Positions 53,487-60,283 of a stretch of 64,000 bases of DNA are shown here, piece after piece. Under the pieces are notes generated by a model. That model searched no databases and was not told the origin of the DNA. It worked only from the letters and a program-made list of their open reading frames with translations. The position numbers and the translations under genes were made by a program. This stretch comes from Deinococcus aestuarii (GTDB taxonomy: Bacteria; Deinococcota; Deinococci; Deinococcales; Deinococcaceae): assembly GCF_018863415.1 (NCBI RefSeq), contig NZ_JAHKSN010000021.1, positions 1 to 64,000 of the forward strand. Direction: 5' to 3'. Numbering within the stretch: position 1 is the stretch's first letter; the number at the start of each line of letters is the position of its first letter.

Positions 53487-55166
53487 TCAGAGCAGGCCCA
53501 GCTCCTGGTCGAGGTCGACCAGGGCTTGCAGGGCCGCCCGCTGCCACACCCCGTCGCGCACCATCCGGGCGATGAGCGCCGCGATGTTCCAGGCGTCGTC
53601 CGCCCCCCGGTGGTGGGTGCCCTCCAGGGGCAGCCCCGCGTGCCTCAGCGCCCGGGCCATCCCCGCCCGCTTCAGCCCATACCCGGCCGCGTACACCCCC
53701 TTGGCATTGGTGTGACCCGGGCAGAACGGGGAGGGGACTTCTTCCCCGCACTGCCGCTCGAACTGCCGGCGGTCATAGTCGCCCCAGCTCGCCCACGGGC
53801 GGGAGGCACTGTCGAAGTCGCGCCGCAGCACCTCGCAGGCTTCCCGGAAGGAAAGACCGCTCGCTACCTCGGCGGCCGTAAGGCCCGTCAGTTGGGTACA
53901 GAACGCGCTGACCTCGGAGTGCTCGGGGCGCACGAGCAGGCTGCGTTTCTCCACCCGCTCCAGGGTGCCGAGATCGAGGACGCACACGCCGATCTCGATG
54001 ATCTCGTTCTGTTGACCGGGTGGAGGCTCACCTTCCCAGCAGGTCGCTTCCACGTCGATGACATTGAGCAGGGGCATCAGCTGTACTCCTCCCCGGTCTC
54101 CTTCTTCGCGTAGGCGTCGGTCGGCGGTCTTGCTGAGGTTGGCGCGGCCCCCGCCGGTCTCCTTCTTCGCGTAGGCGTCGGAGATCAGCTTGAGGCTCAG
54201 GTCCCGCCCGTCAGCGGTGAGGCGCGGGACGAGCGGCGTCACCACGATCCCCTCGCGGATGTGCAGCCCCTGGCCCGAGACGGTCTCCAGGCCGTTGCGC
54301 AGCCCCCGCAGGGTCGCCACGTCGAAGGGTCCCTCGTACAGCCGCGGGACGGCGTGCTCCACGAACCACGTCGGCCAGTCTGGGCGAGCCAATACCCGGC
54401 CCTCGTGAATGAGCTTGAACACGAACACCGTCGGGTGGCGTTGCCCATAGGTGAAGCCCTTCTGCACCGGGACGACCTCGCCGAACACCTGCACCTCGCC
54501 ACTCGGGAAGGCCGCGTCCGCCGCCCCGAACAGCCCGACGTTGCGGGCGGCCTGCCAGTACACGTTGCCCGCGTTCTCCCTGAGGGTGAGGCGGTTGCGG
54601 GACAGCCCCTTGCTGGTGACCAGCCACTCCCCTGCCGCGGTGCGGTAGTACACGCCTTGCGAGCCGTGCAGCTTCTCGTGGGCCAGGACGGGCTCCCCCT
54701 CCCGGAACTCCCCGGCGTAGATGCCGAACTGCTCCACGTCGTGATGGGTGTAGTGCCTCACCACCGGAAGTGGGGCGACCTCGCCGGCCATGTGCAGCGG
54801 GATGGGCGGTTCCCAGAAGGTGATCCCCAGATGCTCGGACAGGTCCTCGCCAAAGGGGAGGTCCTCCAGCCCTTCGCCGGGCAGGATCACGCCCTGGGAG
54901 AGTTCGCCGCGCAGGCGGACGGGACCGACCCGGTTGTGCTCGGGGCCATGCAGGTACGAGGCGCCGGTCTCCGAATTGACATACCGCTTTGCCAGCTGGG
55001 GAGGCAGGACGGCGCGCTCGGGAGCGATGACGATGGGGTCGCCGTCCTGGAACTCGCCCTTGCGGACGACGAGCTGGAAGGCGCCGACCTTGCACAGTTC
55101 GAGGCGGTCGGCGCCCTCGTGGGGGAAGAGGCGGGCGCGCTCCTTGATGACGTGACGTTCGGCCAT
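53487..55166 (-). CDS. Rnl5-type RNA ligase read through into a DnaQ-like 3'-5' exonuclease
   Basis: A 559-residue frame. Residues ~1-345 are an RNA ligase like D. radiodurans DraRnl (DRB0094): an N-terminal OB-like domain (~1-125), motif I EKLHGS with K165, FGEVVPVQKGFTYG (IIIa), REGIVVTP (IV) and SLKLIS (V). DraRnl seals nicks with a 3'-OH RNA strand. Residues ~364-559 are an ERI/KapD-type exonuclease (NVIDVEATCWEG, NEIIEIGVCVLDL, THHRGADDAWNIAALI). The junction contains a 28-bp repeat read in two frames; in the ligase frame the second copy would end DAYAKKETGEEYS at a TGA overlapping the exonuclease ATG at 54077. So the ancestral state was probably two coupled genes. ATG 55166 has AGGAG 7 nt upstream. 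Confidence 0.85.
   Translation of the reverse strand: MAERHVIKERARLFPHEGADRLELCKVGAFQLVVRKGEFQDGDPIVIAPERAVLPPQLAKRYVNSETGASYLHGPEHNRVGPVRLRGELSQGVILPGEGLEDLPFGEDLSEHLGITFWEPPIPLHMAGEVAPLPVVRHYTHHDVEQFGIYAGEFREGEPVLAHEKLHGSQGVYYRTAAGEWLVTSKGLSRNRLTLRENAGNVYWQAARNVGLFGAADAAFPSGEVQVFGEVVPVQKGFTYGQRHPTVFVFKLIHEGRVLARPDWPTWFVEHAVPRLYEGPFDVATLRGLRNGLETVSGQGLHIREGIVVTPLVPRLTADGRDLSLKLISDAYAKKETGGGRANLSKTADRRLREEGDRGGVQLMPLLNVIDVEATCWEGEPPPGQQNEIIEIGVCVLDLGTLERVEKRSLLVRPEHSEVSAFCTQLTGLTAAEVASGLSFREACEVLRRDFDSASRPWASWGDYDRRQFERQCGEEVPSPFCPGHTNAKGVYAAGYGLKRAGMARALRHAGLPLEGTHHRGADDAWNIAALIARMVRDGVWQRAALQALVDLDQELGLL
54093..54181 (-). repeat. 28-bp direct repeat at the ligase/exonuclease junction
   Basis: The same 28 bp occur at 54093-54120 and 54154-54181, offset by 61 bp (not a multiple of 3). 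The ligase-proximal copy is read as DAYAKKETG; the second is read one frame off as RRLREEGDR. This shift hides a stop codon and fuses the ligase to the exonuclease. Confidence 0.9.
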
Positions 55167-55281
55167 GATGGTTCTCCTGTTCGGCAGACTCCGGGCTGCC
55201 GCAGCGGAGCCTAACCGAGGCCAGAAGGGTGAACATCGGCCATCCCGCCCACACGGGACTACGCGAGGTGGCGCAGCGGGC

Positions 55282-55308
55282 AGACACGAAAACGCCCCTT
55301 GCGGGGCG
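55282..55308 (-). terminator. Rho-independent terminator after rsr
   Basis: On the - strand, directly after the rsr stop, a 6-bp GC stem (CGCCCC/GGGGCG, 55293-55308) with a 4-nt loop is followed by TTTTCGTGT. It should end the Y RNA-rsr transcript and implies a separate promoter for the RNA ligase gene within 55167-55281. Confidence 0.75.
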
Positions 55309-55311
55309 CTC

Positions 55312-56895
55312 TCAGGCCTTGAAGTTCTGACTCATCGCGTGGGCATACCTCGGCAATCCGTCGCCCCACCCGCCCAGGATGAAGGTGCCCCGGTACGTCT
55401 CCGGCACGATGGTGTCCGCGTAGCCCGCCACCTGCACCAGGTAGACCAGCACCTGCGGGTTGACCTGCTCCCGGTACGTGCGAATCAACTTGGGCACGTC
55501 GATGTAGTGCCCGCCGCCCGGCCAGATGTAGTCACGGTACGCCTTCGGGTGGGTGCCGTACAGCCCGCCGTGCCCGGCCTGCATGTCGCTGTACACAAAC
55601 ACGTGATCCCAGTGCTCCCGGTTGCGGATCGCCCGATCCCAGAACAACCAGATGCCGTTTTCCGTTCCCATCCCGATGTCCTTCGCCAGCCGCTCCGCCC
55701 GCTCCAGGTTCGGCATGACTTTGCCTTCGACCCGGAAGGTTTCCAAGCGGTCGCCAAACACACCGACGTACCCCTCGTCCGCCCGGCGAGCCGTGAGCAC
55801 GGCGCTGAGGTTGGCAATGGTGCTCACCTGCATGCGACCCATGCTCGACGTCGCCGTCCCCTGCGCGCTGCCGCTGTTGTCGCACAGGCTCATCACCCGG
55901 CCCGGGAAGCGGGGCAACTCACCCAGGCTGACTTCCAGAGCGTCCTCGATAGCGCTCAGGACAGACTGAGGAGCTTTCACCTCCTGCACCGCACGGTAGG
56001 CGCTGTAGTAGCGGAAGGGGAGCTGCTTGCCCTTCGCCGCCCCCTCCACCAGCTTGCCGGTGAAGAGTTCGGGGGCCACGCCATGCTTAAACAGGTTGCG
56101 AAGGTTGCGCAGCAGGGCCATGTGCCCCATCACGTTCACCGCCTCTTCCCACTGGGCCTGGCCGCTGCCCTGCGCGCTGATCAGGCTCTCCCAGGTCTCG
56201 CCGTCCAGCTTCAGCTCGCTCCGCATGAGCTGATCAATCGCCGGGCTGGAGGCATGGACAAGATTCACCACGTCGAGGGTCTTCACACCGCGGCCTTCCA
56301 GGCGGTACTTCGCCAGGGCGGTGGGGGACACGCCCTCCAGCGCCGTCTTCCACGCCTTCTTCAAGCTGTTGGGAATGGGCTTGCCGTAGGCGGCAAGTTG
56401 ATACGCGAGACCGGTGGCGCACTCGTCGGGGCGGCGGACGATCTGCGGCGCGTACTCCCGGACCAGACCCGTGCCGCGCACCTGGATGTGGTTGGCGGCG
56501 CGGACCAGGATGACCTGGGGCGTGACGCGGATGTTCCACTCCCCACGCAACTCGGCGGCCAGCCGCAGGGTGCCAGGGGCGTCGACGACCAAGGCAGCGT
56601 CGATAGCCCGTTCCAAGCGCTGAGCGGGCGTGAGGCCGCGCCAGTCCTGGGGGTCCAGAGCGCCTAGCGTGGCGTTCAGGTGGGCGAGATGGGCCTCATC
56701 CAGCCGGCCAGGGTGCACGCGCTGCGGACGGGTATCCGCAACATCCCGGGCGTAATACATGGGCTCGCCGAAGAAGCAACTGGCGGCCATCACGCGCAGG
56801 GTCTGGAGGGGGTCGGTGAGGTCGTAGGACGGCCCGCCCATGAAGTTCAGGTGCGGCTTGGCCGTCTTGTTCTTGAGGCGGTTGATGAAGCTCAT
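55312..56895 (-). CDS. rsr: Rsr, bacterial Ro60 orthologue (TROVE + vWA domains)
   Basis: A 527-residue protein, near the length of D. radiodurans Rsr. The N-terminal ~300 residues form the TROVE HEAT-repeat ring (QTLRVMAASCFFGEP, ECATGLAYQLAAYGK, VSPTALAKYRL). The C terminus is a von Willebrand A domain with MIDAS DNSGS (~340) and FVYSDMQAG. Ro proteins bind Y RNAs on the ring's outer surface and misfolded RNA 3' ends in its cavity. In D. radiodurans Rsr works with exoribonucleases and PNPase in rRNA maturation and stress-time RNA decay. ATG 56895 is chosen because AAGGAGG lies 8 nt upstream; ATG 56901 would be only 2 nt away. Two Y RNA modules precede it. Confidence 0.95.
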   Translation of the reverse strand: MSFINRLKNKTAKPHLNFMGGPSYDLTDPLQTLRVMAASCFFGEPMYYARDVADTRPQRVHPGRLDEAHLAHLNATLGALDPQDWRGLTPAQRLERAIDAALVVDAPGTLRLAAELRGEWNIRVTPQVILVRAANHIQVRGTGLVREYAPQIVRRPDECATGLAYQLAAYGKPIPNSLKKAWKTALEGVSPTALAKYRLEGRGVKTLDVVNLVHASSPAIDQLMRSELKLDGETWESLISAQGSGQAQWEEAVNVMGHMALLRNLRNLFKHGVAPELFTGKLVEGAAKGKQLPFRYYSAYRAVQEVKAPQSVLSAIEDALEVSLGELPRFPGRVMSLCDNSGSAQGTATSSMGRMQVSTIANLSAVLTARRADEGYVGVFGDRLETFRVEGKVMPNLERAERLAKDIGMGTENGIWLFWDRAIRNREHWDHVFVYSDMQAGHGGLYGTHPKAYRDYIWPGGGHYIDVPKLIRTYREQVNPQVLVYLVQVAGYADTIVPETYRGTFILGGWGDGLPRYAHAMSQNFKA

Positions 56896-56922
56896 GGGCA
56901 TGACCTCCTTTGTCGGGGCAAG

Positions 56923-57003
56923 AAAAGGGCCAGTGGGAGAACGTCGCCCTCCGGTGTCGGTTTCTGTCCAAGAGAAGGAACCGGAGAACTCACTGCCCAC
57001 TGG
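56923..57003 (-). ncRNA. Short Y RNA module directly upstream of rsr (Y2)
   Basis: The - strand folds as an outer stem CCAGTGGG/CCCACTGG (57003-56996 with 56937-56930, 8 bp) and an inner stem CTCCGGT/ACCGGAG (56986-56980 with 56955-56949, 7 bp). Between them is an internal loop with CAGTGAG on the 5' side and GTTCT on the 3' side. A pyrimidine-rich terminal loop and a 3' CCCTTTT complete it. GGCAGTGAGTTCTC resembles the Ro-binding core of animal Y RNAs (GGUAGUGAGUUAUC). It ends 28 nt before the rsr start. A terminator or leader role is also possible, but the motif is shared with the neighbouring Y1. Confidence 0.7.
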
Positions 57004-57013
57004 CGGTGCTGGA

Positions 57014-57144
57014 CGCCCGGAGAACATGGCGCGGCGGGACGCAAGCGCTCTACCACTGAGCTACACCCGTTGCCAGGTGGCGGGACTCGAACCCGCGACC
57101 ACTCGATCCAAAGTCGAAGGAACCGCCGCTCTCACTGCCGAGCG
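57014..57144 (-). ncRNA. yrlA: YrlA-type Y RNA with a circularly permuted tRNA-like domain (Y1)
   Basis: The outer stem CGCTCGG/CCGGGCG (57144-57138 with 57020-57014), the inner stem GCGGCGG/CCGCCGC (57129-57123 with 57037-57031) and an internal loop with CAGTGAG opposite GTTCT form a Ro-binding module like Y2. The apical part is a tRNA mimic in permuted order: T-arm GCGGGTTCGAGTCCCGC (57096-57080), then a closed acceptor-like hairpin CACC...GGTG, then D-arm GCTCAGTGGTAGAGC (57061-57047). Bacterial YrlA RNAs are known to have this tRNA-like module next to rsr. A CATACT -10 box is placed 6 nt upstream of 57144. Confidence 0.82.
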
Positions 57145-57150
57145 AGGGAA

Positions 57151-57156
57151 AGTATG
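57151..57156 (-). promoter_or_regulatory. Putative -10 box of the Y RNA-rsr transcript
   Basis: CATACT on the - strand lies 6 nt before the first paired base of Y1 (57144), the expected distance to a transcription start. No convincing -35 hexamer is seen about 17 nt further upstream. Confidence 0.45.
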
Positions 57157-57407
57157 GCGAGCGCGGAGAGAACCTACATGCGCCGGTTGATCACGGCTCC
57201 ATAAGCGTTTTGGTCAGCCTCACCTCTTGCCCCTCTTCCGCAATCACCTGACCGCCGTGGAGTGAAGCCACTTGGAGAATGGAGATCGGGCGCGGCACTC
57301 CTCATTCCGAAGAGATCATTTCCTTGTCCTGCCAGCCAAGCCCTGGTGTTCGGAGACGACGGCCCCATCGGTGTGGCCATCCCTTTCAGAGAAGTGGAGG
57401 CCGTTCC
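57157..57407. other. Region upstream of the Y RNAs, nothing intact recognised
   Basis: Short frames occur; one (57262 onward, with LVFGDDGPIGVAIPFREVEA) could be the tail of a lost gene preceding the XRE remnant, but it matches nothing I know. Confidence 0.3.
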
Positions 57408-57577
57408 CTTCAGGAGATGCTGGCACAGCGGCTGGCAGCTCGCAGTCCCGCGTTTCCCGCATCAAGCGCGGCGACGTCCACCATACCGAGATCGTCGCGC
57501 CGCGGGCACGTACTGAGGCGCTGGGTGGGGAACTGCAGATGACCGTCAAGTTAGGTGATAAACGCCTGACCCTCGGC
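57408..57577 (+). pseudogene. Frameshifted XRE-family antitoxin remnant (copy 2)
   Basis: LQEMLAQRLA in one frame is followed after a frameshift near 57435 by SSQSRVSRIKRGDVHHTEIV, and then EALGGELQMTVKLGDKRLTLG. This is the same family and C-terminal signature as the remnant at 50541-50758. No start codon or toxin partner survives. It is convergent with fic. Confidence 0.75.
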
Positions 57578-57615
57578 AGACCCTTGGGATTGCCGAGGCC
57601 AGCGAGCTCTCAGCG

Positions 57616-58779
57616 TCAACCGTCTTCAACGTCGGGCGTTCTCGCCCCCTGTCGCCCAACGCCTTCCCGGGTCAGGAGGTAGCTGGTGCTGCGGCCACCC
57701 GCCCCCGGGTCCACCCGGAGGATGCCCCTGTCCACCAGATCATTCAGATCGCGGACGGCCGTGGGCTTCGAGCAGCCCGCCAGCGCCGCGTACTTGCTCG
57801 ACCGCAGCTTGCTGTTCAGGCCATCCAGCACCTTGTTCAACACCTTGATCTGACGCCCGTTCAGCTCCACGTCACGGTGCACGTCCCAGAAGCCCTGCTT
57901 GTGGCGGACCCTCTCCAGGACACCCTCGGCCGAGGTGAGCGCCGCCTGCAGTTGGTCGATGAACCAGACGATCCAGGCGGTGAGGTCCATCCCGCCCCGC
58001 TGGGTGACCTCCAGCACCTCGTAATACGCCGTTCTCTCCCGCTCGATCTGGGCCGACATGGAGTAGAACCGCTGGTCGGTGCCGTCCGCCCGCGCCAGCG
58101 CGAGGTCGGTGATGGCGCGGGCGATCCGGCCATTGCCGTCATCGAACGGGTGGATCGTTACGAACCACAGGTGCGCCACGGCGGCCTGGACCACCGGGTC
58201 GAGCCGGGCCGTGCCGAACCAGGCCAGGAATTGGTCCATCTCTTGGGGCACACGTTCCGCCGCCGGGGCCTCGAAGTGCACGCGCTGGCGGTCCAAGGGT
58301 CCACTCAGGACCATCATCGGCCCCTCGTGGTCGTCGCGCCACGCCCCCACGATGATCTTTCTCAGGTTGCTGCGGCCGCTGGGAAACAGGGCCGCGTGCC
58401 AGCCAGACAGCCGCTCGGCGTCGAGCGGCGCATCGAAGCGCCCGGTGGCGTCCAGCAGCATCTCGACGACGCCCTCGATGTGGCGGGCGGCCGGGGGAAG
58501 GCCGGCCACGTCCATGCCGAGCCGCCGGGCGATGGAGGACCGCACCTGCGTGACGTCCAGGTGTTCGCCCTCGATCTCGCTGGATTTGGTGACGTCCTGA
58601 ACGAGAACGGAGAGCACGGTCTCCTGTCGGGCGTCGAACCCGAGGGCGGTCATCGCCGTGATCAGCGCTCCCCGCCGGAAGTGGACGTCCGCCAGCGTGG
58701 CCCCGAAGGCTGAGGCGTCCCAGTGGAAGTTCGGCCACTCAGGTCTCTCGTGCGCGTACACCGGTTCCCCGCCACCCAT
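57616..58779 (-). CDS. Fic-domain AMPylase-type protein
   Basis: A 387-residue Fic protein. The active-site motif HPFDDGNGR is intact at 210-218. An N-terminal inhibitory motif, SSEIEGE (66-72, matching S/T-xxx-E-G/N), is on the same chain, so it is a self-inhibited (class II-like) Fic. The C-terminal ~100 residues contain a winged helix (KYAALAGCSKPTAVRDLNDL, VDRGILRV), typical of larger Fic proteins that may bind DNA. Fic enzymes transfer AMP or other nucleotide moieties to target proteins. The ATG overlaps a palindrome that suggests autoregulation. It faces the degraded XRE remnant. Confidence 0.9.
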   Translation of the reverse strand: MGGGEPVYAHERPEWPNFHWDASAFGATLADVHFRRGALITAMTALGFDARQETVLSVLVQDVTKSSEIEGEHLDVTQVRSSIARRLGMDVAGLPPAARHIEGVVEMLLDATGRFDAPLDAERLSGWHAALFPSGRSNLRKIIVGAWRDDHEGPMMVLSGPLDRQRVHFEAPAAERVPQEMDQFLAWFGTARLDPVVQAAVAHLWFVTIHPFDDGNGRIARAITDLALARADGTDQRFYSMSAQIERERTAYYEVLEVTQRGGMDLTAWIVWFIDQLQAALTSAEGVLERVRHKQGFWDVHRDVELNGRQIKVLNKVLDGLNSKLRSSKYAALAGCSKPTAVRDLNDLVDRGILRVDPGAGGRSTSYLLTREGVGRQGARTPDVEDG

Positions 58780-58814
58780 GATTCGATTGTAGTCCCTAAT
58801 CGAGTCAGATCTGA
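58779..58814 (-). promoter_or_regulatory. Palindromic operator-like site at the fic start
   Basis: TGATTCGATT (58779-58788) and AATCGAGTCA (58798-58807) are inverted repeats matching at 9 of 10 positions with a 9-bp spacer, followed by the palindrome TCAGATCTGA. The site touches the fic start codon, so a bound repressor would block transcription or initiation. The winged helix of Fic itself is a candidate binder. A diverged copy lies at 50787-50821. Confidence 0.6.
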
Positions 58815-58983
58815 AACGTTTACGTCAGGGGTCCTGGGTGTCGCGGCGGGCCCTCTCGCTTGAGCACCTCCCGGAGGGTGCTTGCCGGACGTCCACCGGC
58901 GGCTGAGCCGTCACCCTCGTGGACATGAGCCCGTTCGCGGTGGACGACCGACGACGCTGGAAAGCGGGCCGGGTCGCCTCCCG

Positions 58984-59934
58984 TCACCAGCCTTCCACCT
59001 CGGCGGCGACGTCATGCTCCTCCACCGCCACGTAGCGCCGGGTGGTGTCGACCGAGGAGTGCCCCAGGAACAGGGAGACCCGGGTGAAGTCCTTCGTCGC
59101 CCGGTACAGCCGCGTCCCGGACGTCTTGCGGGCCGCGTGGAAGCCGCGCCACCGGTGGCCGGCCGTGCGGAACGCCTGGTGCAGCCGGTAGGATGCCTGG
59201 CCGTAGTCCCAGTCGAAATATCTTCCGTTCGCGTCCAGCACCGGCAGGGCGCCCAGGGCCGCGCGCACCCGCGCTCCCAGGGGCACCCGCCGGACCTTCC
59301 CGCCCTTGCCGCGCACGGTCAGCCGATTCCCCTGGATGTCGCCCGCCCCCACTCCCAGCGCCTCACCCACCCGCAGGCCGGCGTGGGCGCACAGCAGCAG
59401 CAGGGCGGCGAGCCGGGGGCCGCAGTGGGGGAGGACGGCCTCGATCTCGGCCAGGTACGGCGGGTTCCTCACGATGCCGGGCGTGGGGTCCGCGGGGACG
59501 TAGACCTCGTCGAAGGGCTGGACCTCCGTCGCGCCCGCCCAGCGCAGCGCCCGGTACAGGGCCCGCACCCCCGCGGTGTACTGGGCGATGGTGGCGGCCG
59601 CCAGGACGCCGCGCTTGCCCTTGCCCTGGGTGGGCCGTCGCTGCAGGTGGGCGAGGTAGCGCGCCCCGTCGCGCCGTCCCGGGCGGAGCAGCATCATCCC
59701 GCCGTGCCGGGCCCAGGGCACGAAGTCGCGCACGGCCAGCGTGTAGGCCGCCAGGGTCTTGGCACTCGTCCGGGCGCCCTGGCGGCTGGCGGTCGTCATG
59801 TACGCCTGGGTGATCAGGACGAGGGCGTCCACGTCGTAGGTGGCCGCGGCCTCCACCGCCCGGACCCGCAGGCCCTGGTCGGTCAGGTTGGCGTAGCTCA
59901 GGGCGTCCCGCAGGAAGGCGAGGTCGGTGGGCAC
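58984..59934 (-). CDS. Tyrosine recombinase (XerC/D-like)
   Basis: A 316-residue recombinase. It has a SAM-like N-terminal domain (~45-150) and a catalytic domain with [11 protein letters not shown] (Arg), [12 protein letters not shown] (Lys), [13 protein letters not shown] (H-x-x-R), [15 protein letters not shown] (His and Tyr nucleophile). All residues needed for strand exchange are present. ATG 59934 is preceded by an inverted repeat rather than a clear ribosome site. It is unrelated in detail to the recombinase at 48.6 kb and points toward it, so the two bracket the 50-59 kb zone. Confidence 0.88.
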   Translation of the reverse strand: MPTDLAFLRDALSYANLTDQGLRVRAVEAAATYDVDALVLITQAYMTTASRQGARTSAKTLAAYTLAVRDFVPWARHGGMMLLRPGRRDGARYLAHLQRRPTQGKGKRGVLAAATIAQYTAGVRALYRALRWAGATEVQPFDEVYVPADPTPGIVRNPPYLAEIEAVLPHCGPRLAALLLLCAHAGLRVGEALGVGAGDIQGNRLTVRGKGGKVRRVPLGARVRAALGALPVLDANGRYFDWDYGQASYRLHQAFRTAGHRWRGFHAARKTSGTRLYRATKDFTRVSLFLGHSSVDTTRRYVAVEEHDVAAEVEGW

Positions 59935-59943
59935 GGCTGCATT

Positions 59944-59969
59944 TTAGAACCAAGGGAAATTAGTTCTAA
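59944..59969 (-). promoter_or_regulatory. Inverted repeat upstream of the recombinase gene
   Basis: TTAGAACCAA (59944-59953) and TTAGTTCTAA (59960-59969) pair at 9 of 10 positions with a 6-bp spacer. The AT-rich dyad lies 10 bp from the start codon and could be an operator, or a recombinase binding site. Confidence 0.5.
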
Positions 59970-60210
59970 CCTGAAAGCCTGCGGCGACGGCTCCCAGCGA
60001 TCTTGGAGGCCAGCTTGAGGCTGCTCCTCAGAGTATGAGTCGCGCGGCCTGACGCGTGATCTCAACCTGGCCGTGGCATTTCCCCCTTCCCACACTCAAG
60101 GAGGCTGTTGGGTGGCTTCTTAAGATTCAGTGAAGACCACAGGCGGAAGCAAGCCCAAAGGCCGTTCTTGGGGAGGAAACCCAGATACGCCGCACCCCAG
60201 CCTGACCTTT

Positions 60211-60283
60211 TAATTACATCAAAGCTGTAAAATAAGCGTCTGCGGTTTTGACATTCACCATGTAATTGTTATACGGTCACGTT
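60211..60283 (+). promoter_or_regulatory. Promoter region of the pPIWI-RE operon
   Basis: TTGACA (60248-60253) and TATACG (60270-60275) are spaced by 16 bp and make a good sigma-70-like promoter ending 8 bp before the ATG, so the transcript has a very short leader. Inverted repeats flank it: TTACA...TGTAA (60214-60230), and AATTACA (60212-60218) facing TGTAATT (60261-60267). These may be operator arms. The region 59970-60210 holds nothing I recognise. Confidence 0.6.

Noticed and set aside
57047..57096. Ordinary tRNA gene or tRNA fragment on the - strand
   Set aside because: T-arm precedes D-arm, the acceptor is a closed hairpin and there is no anticodon arm. This permuted order fits a YrlA tRNA mimic, not a tRNA.
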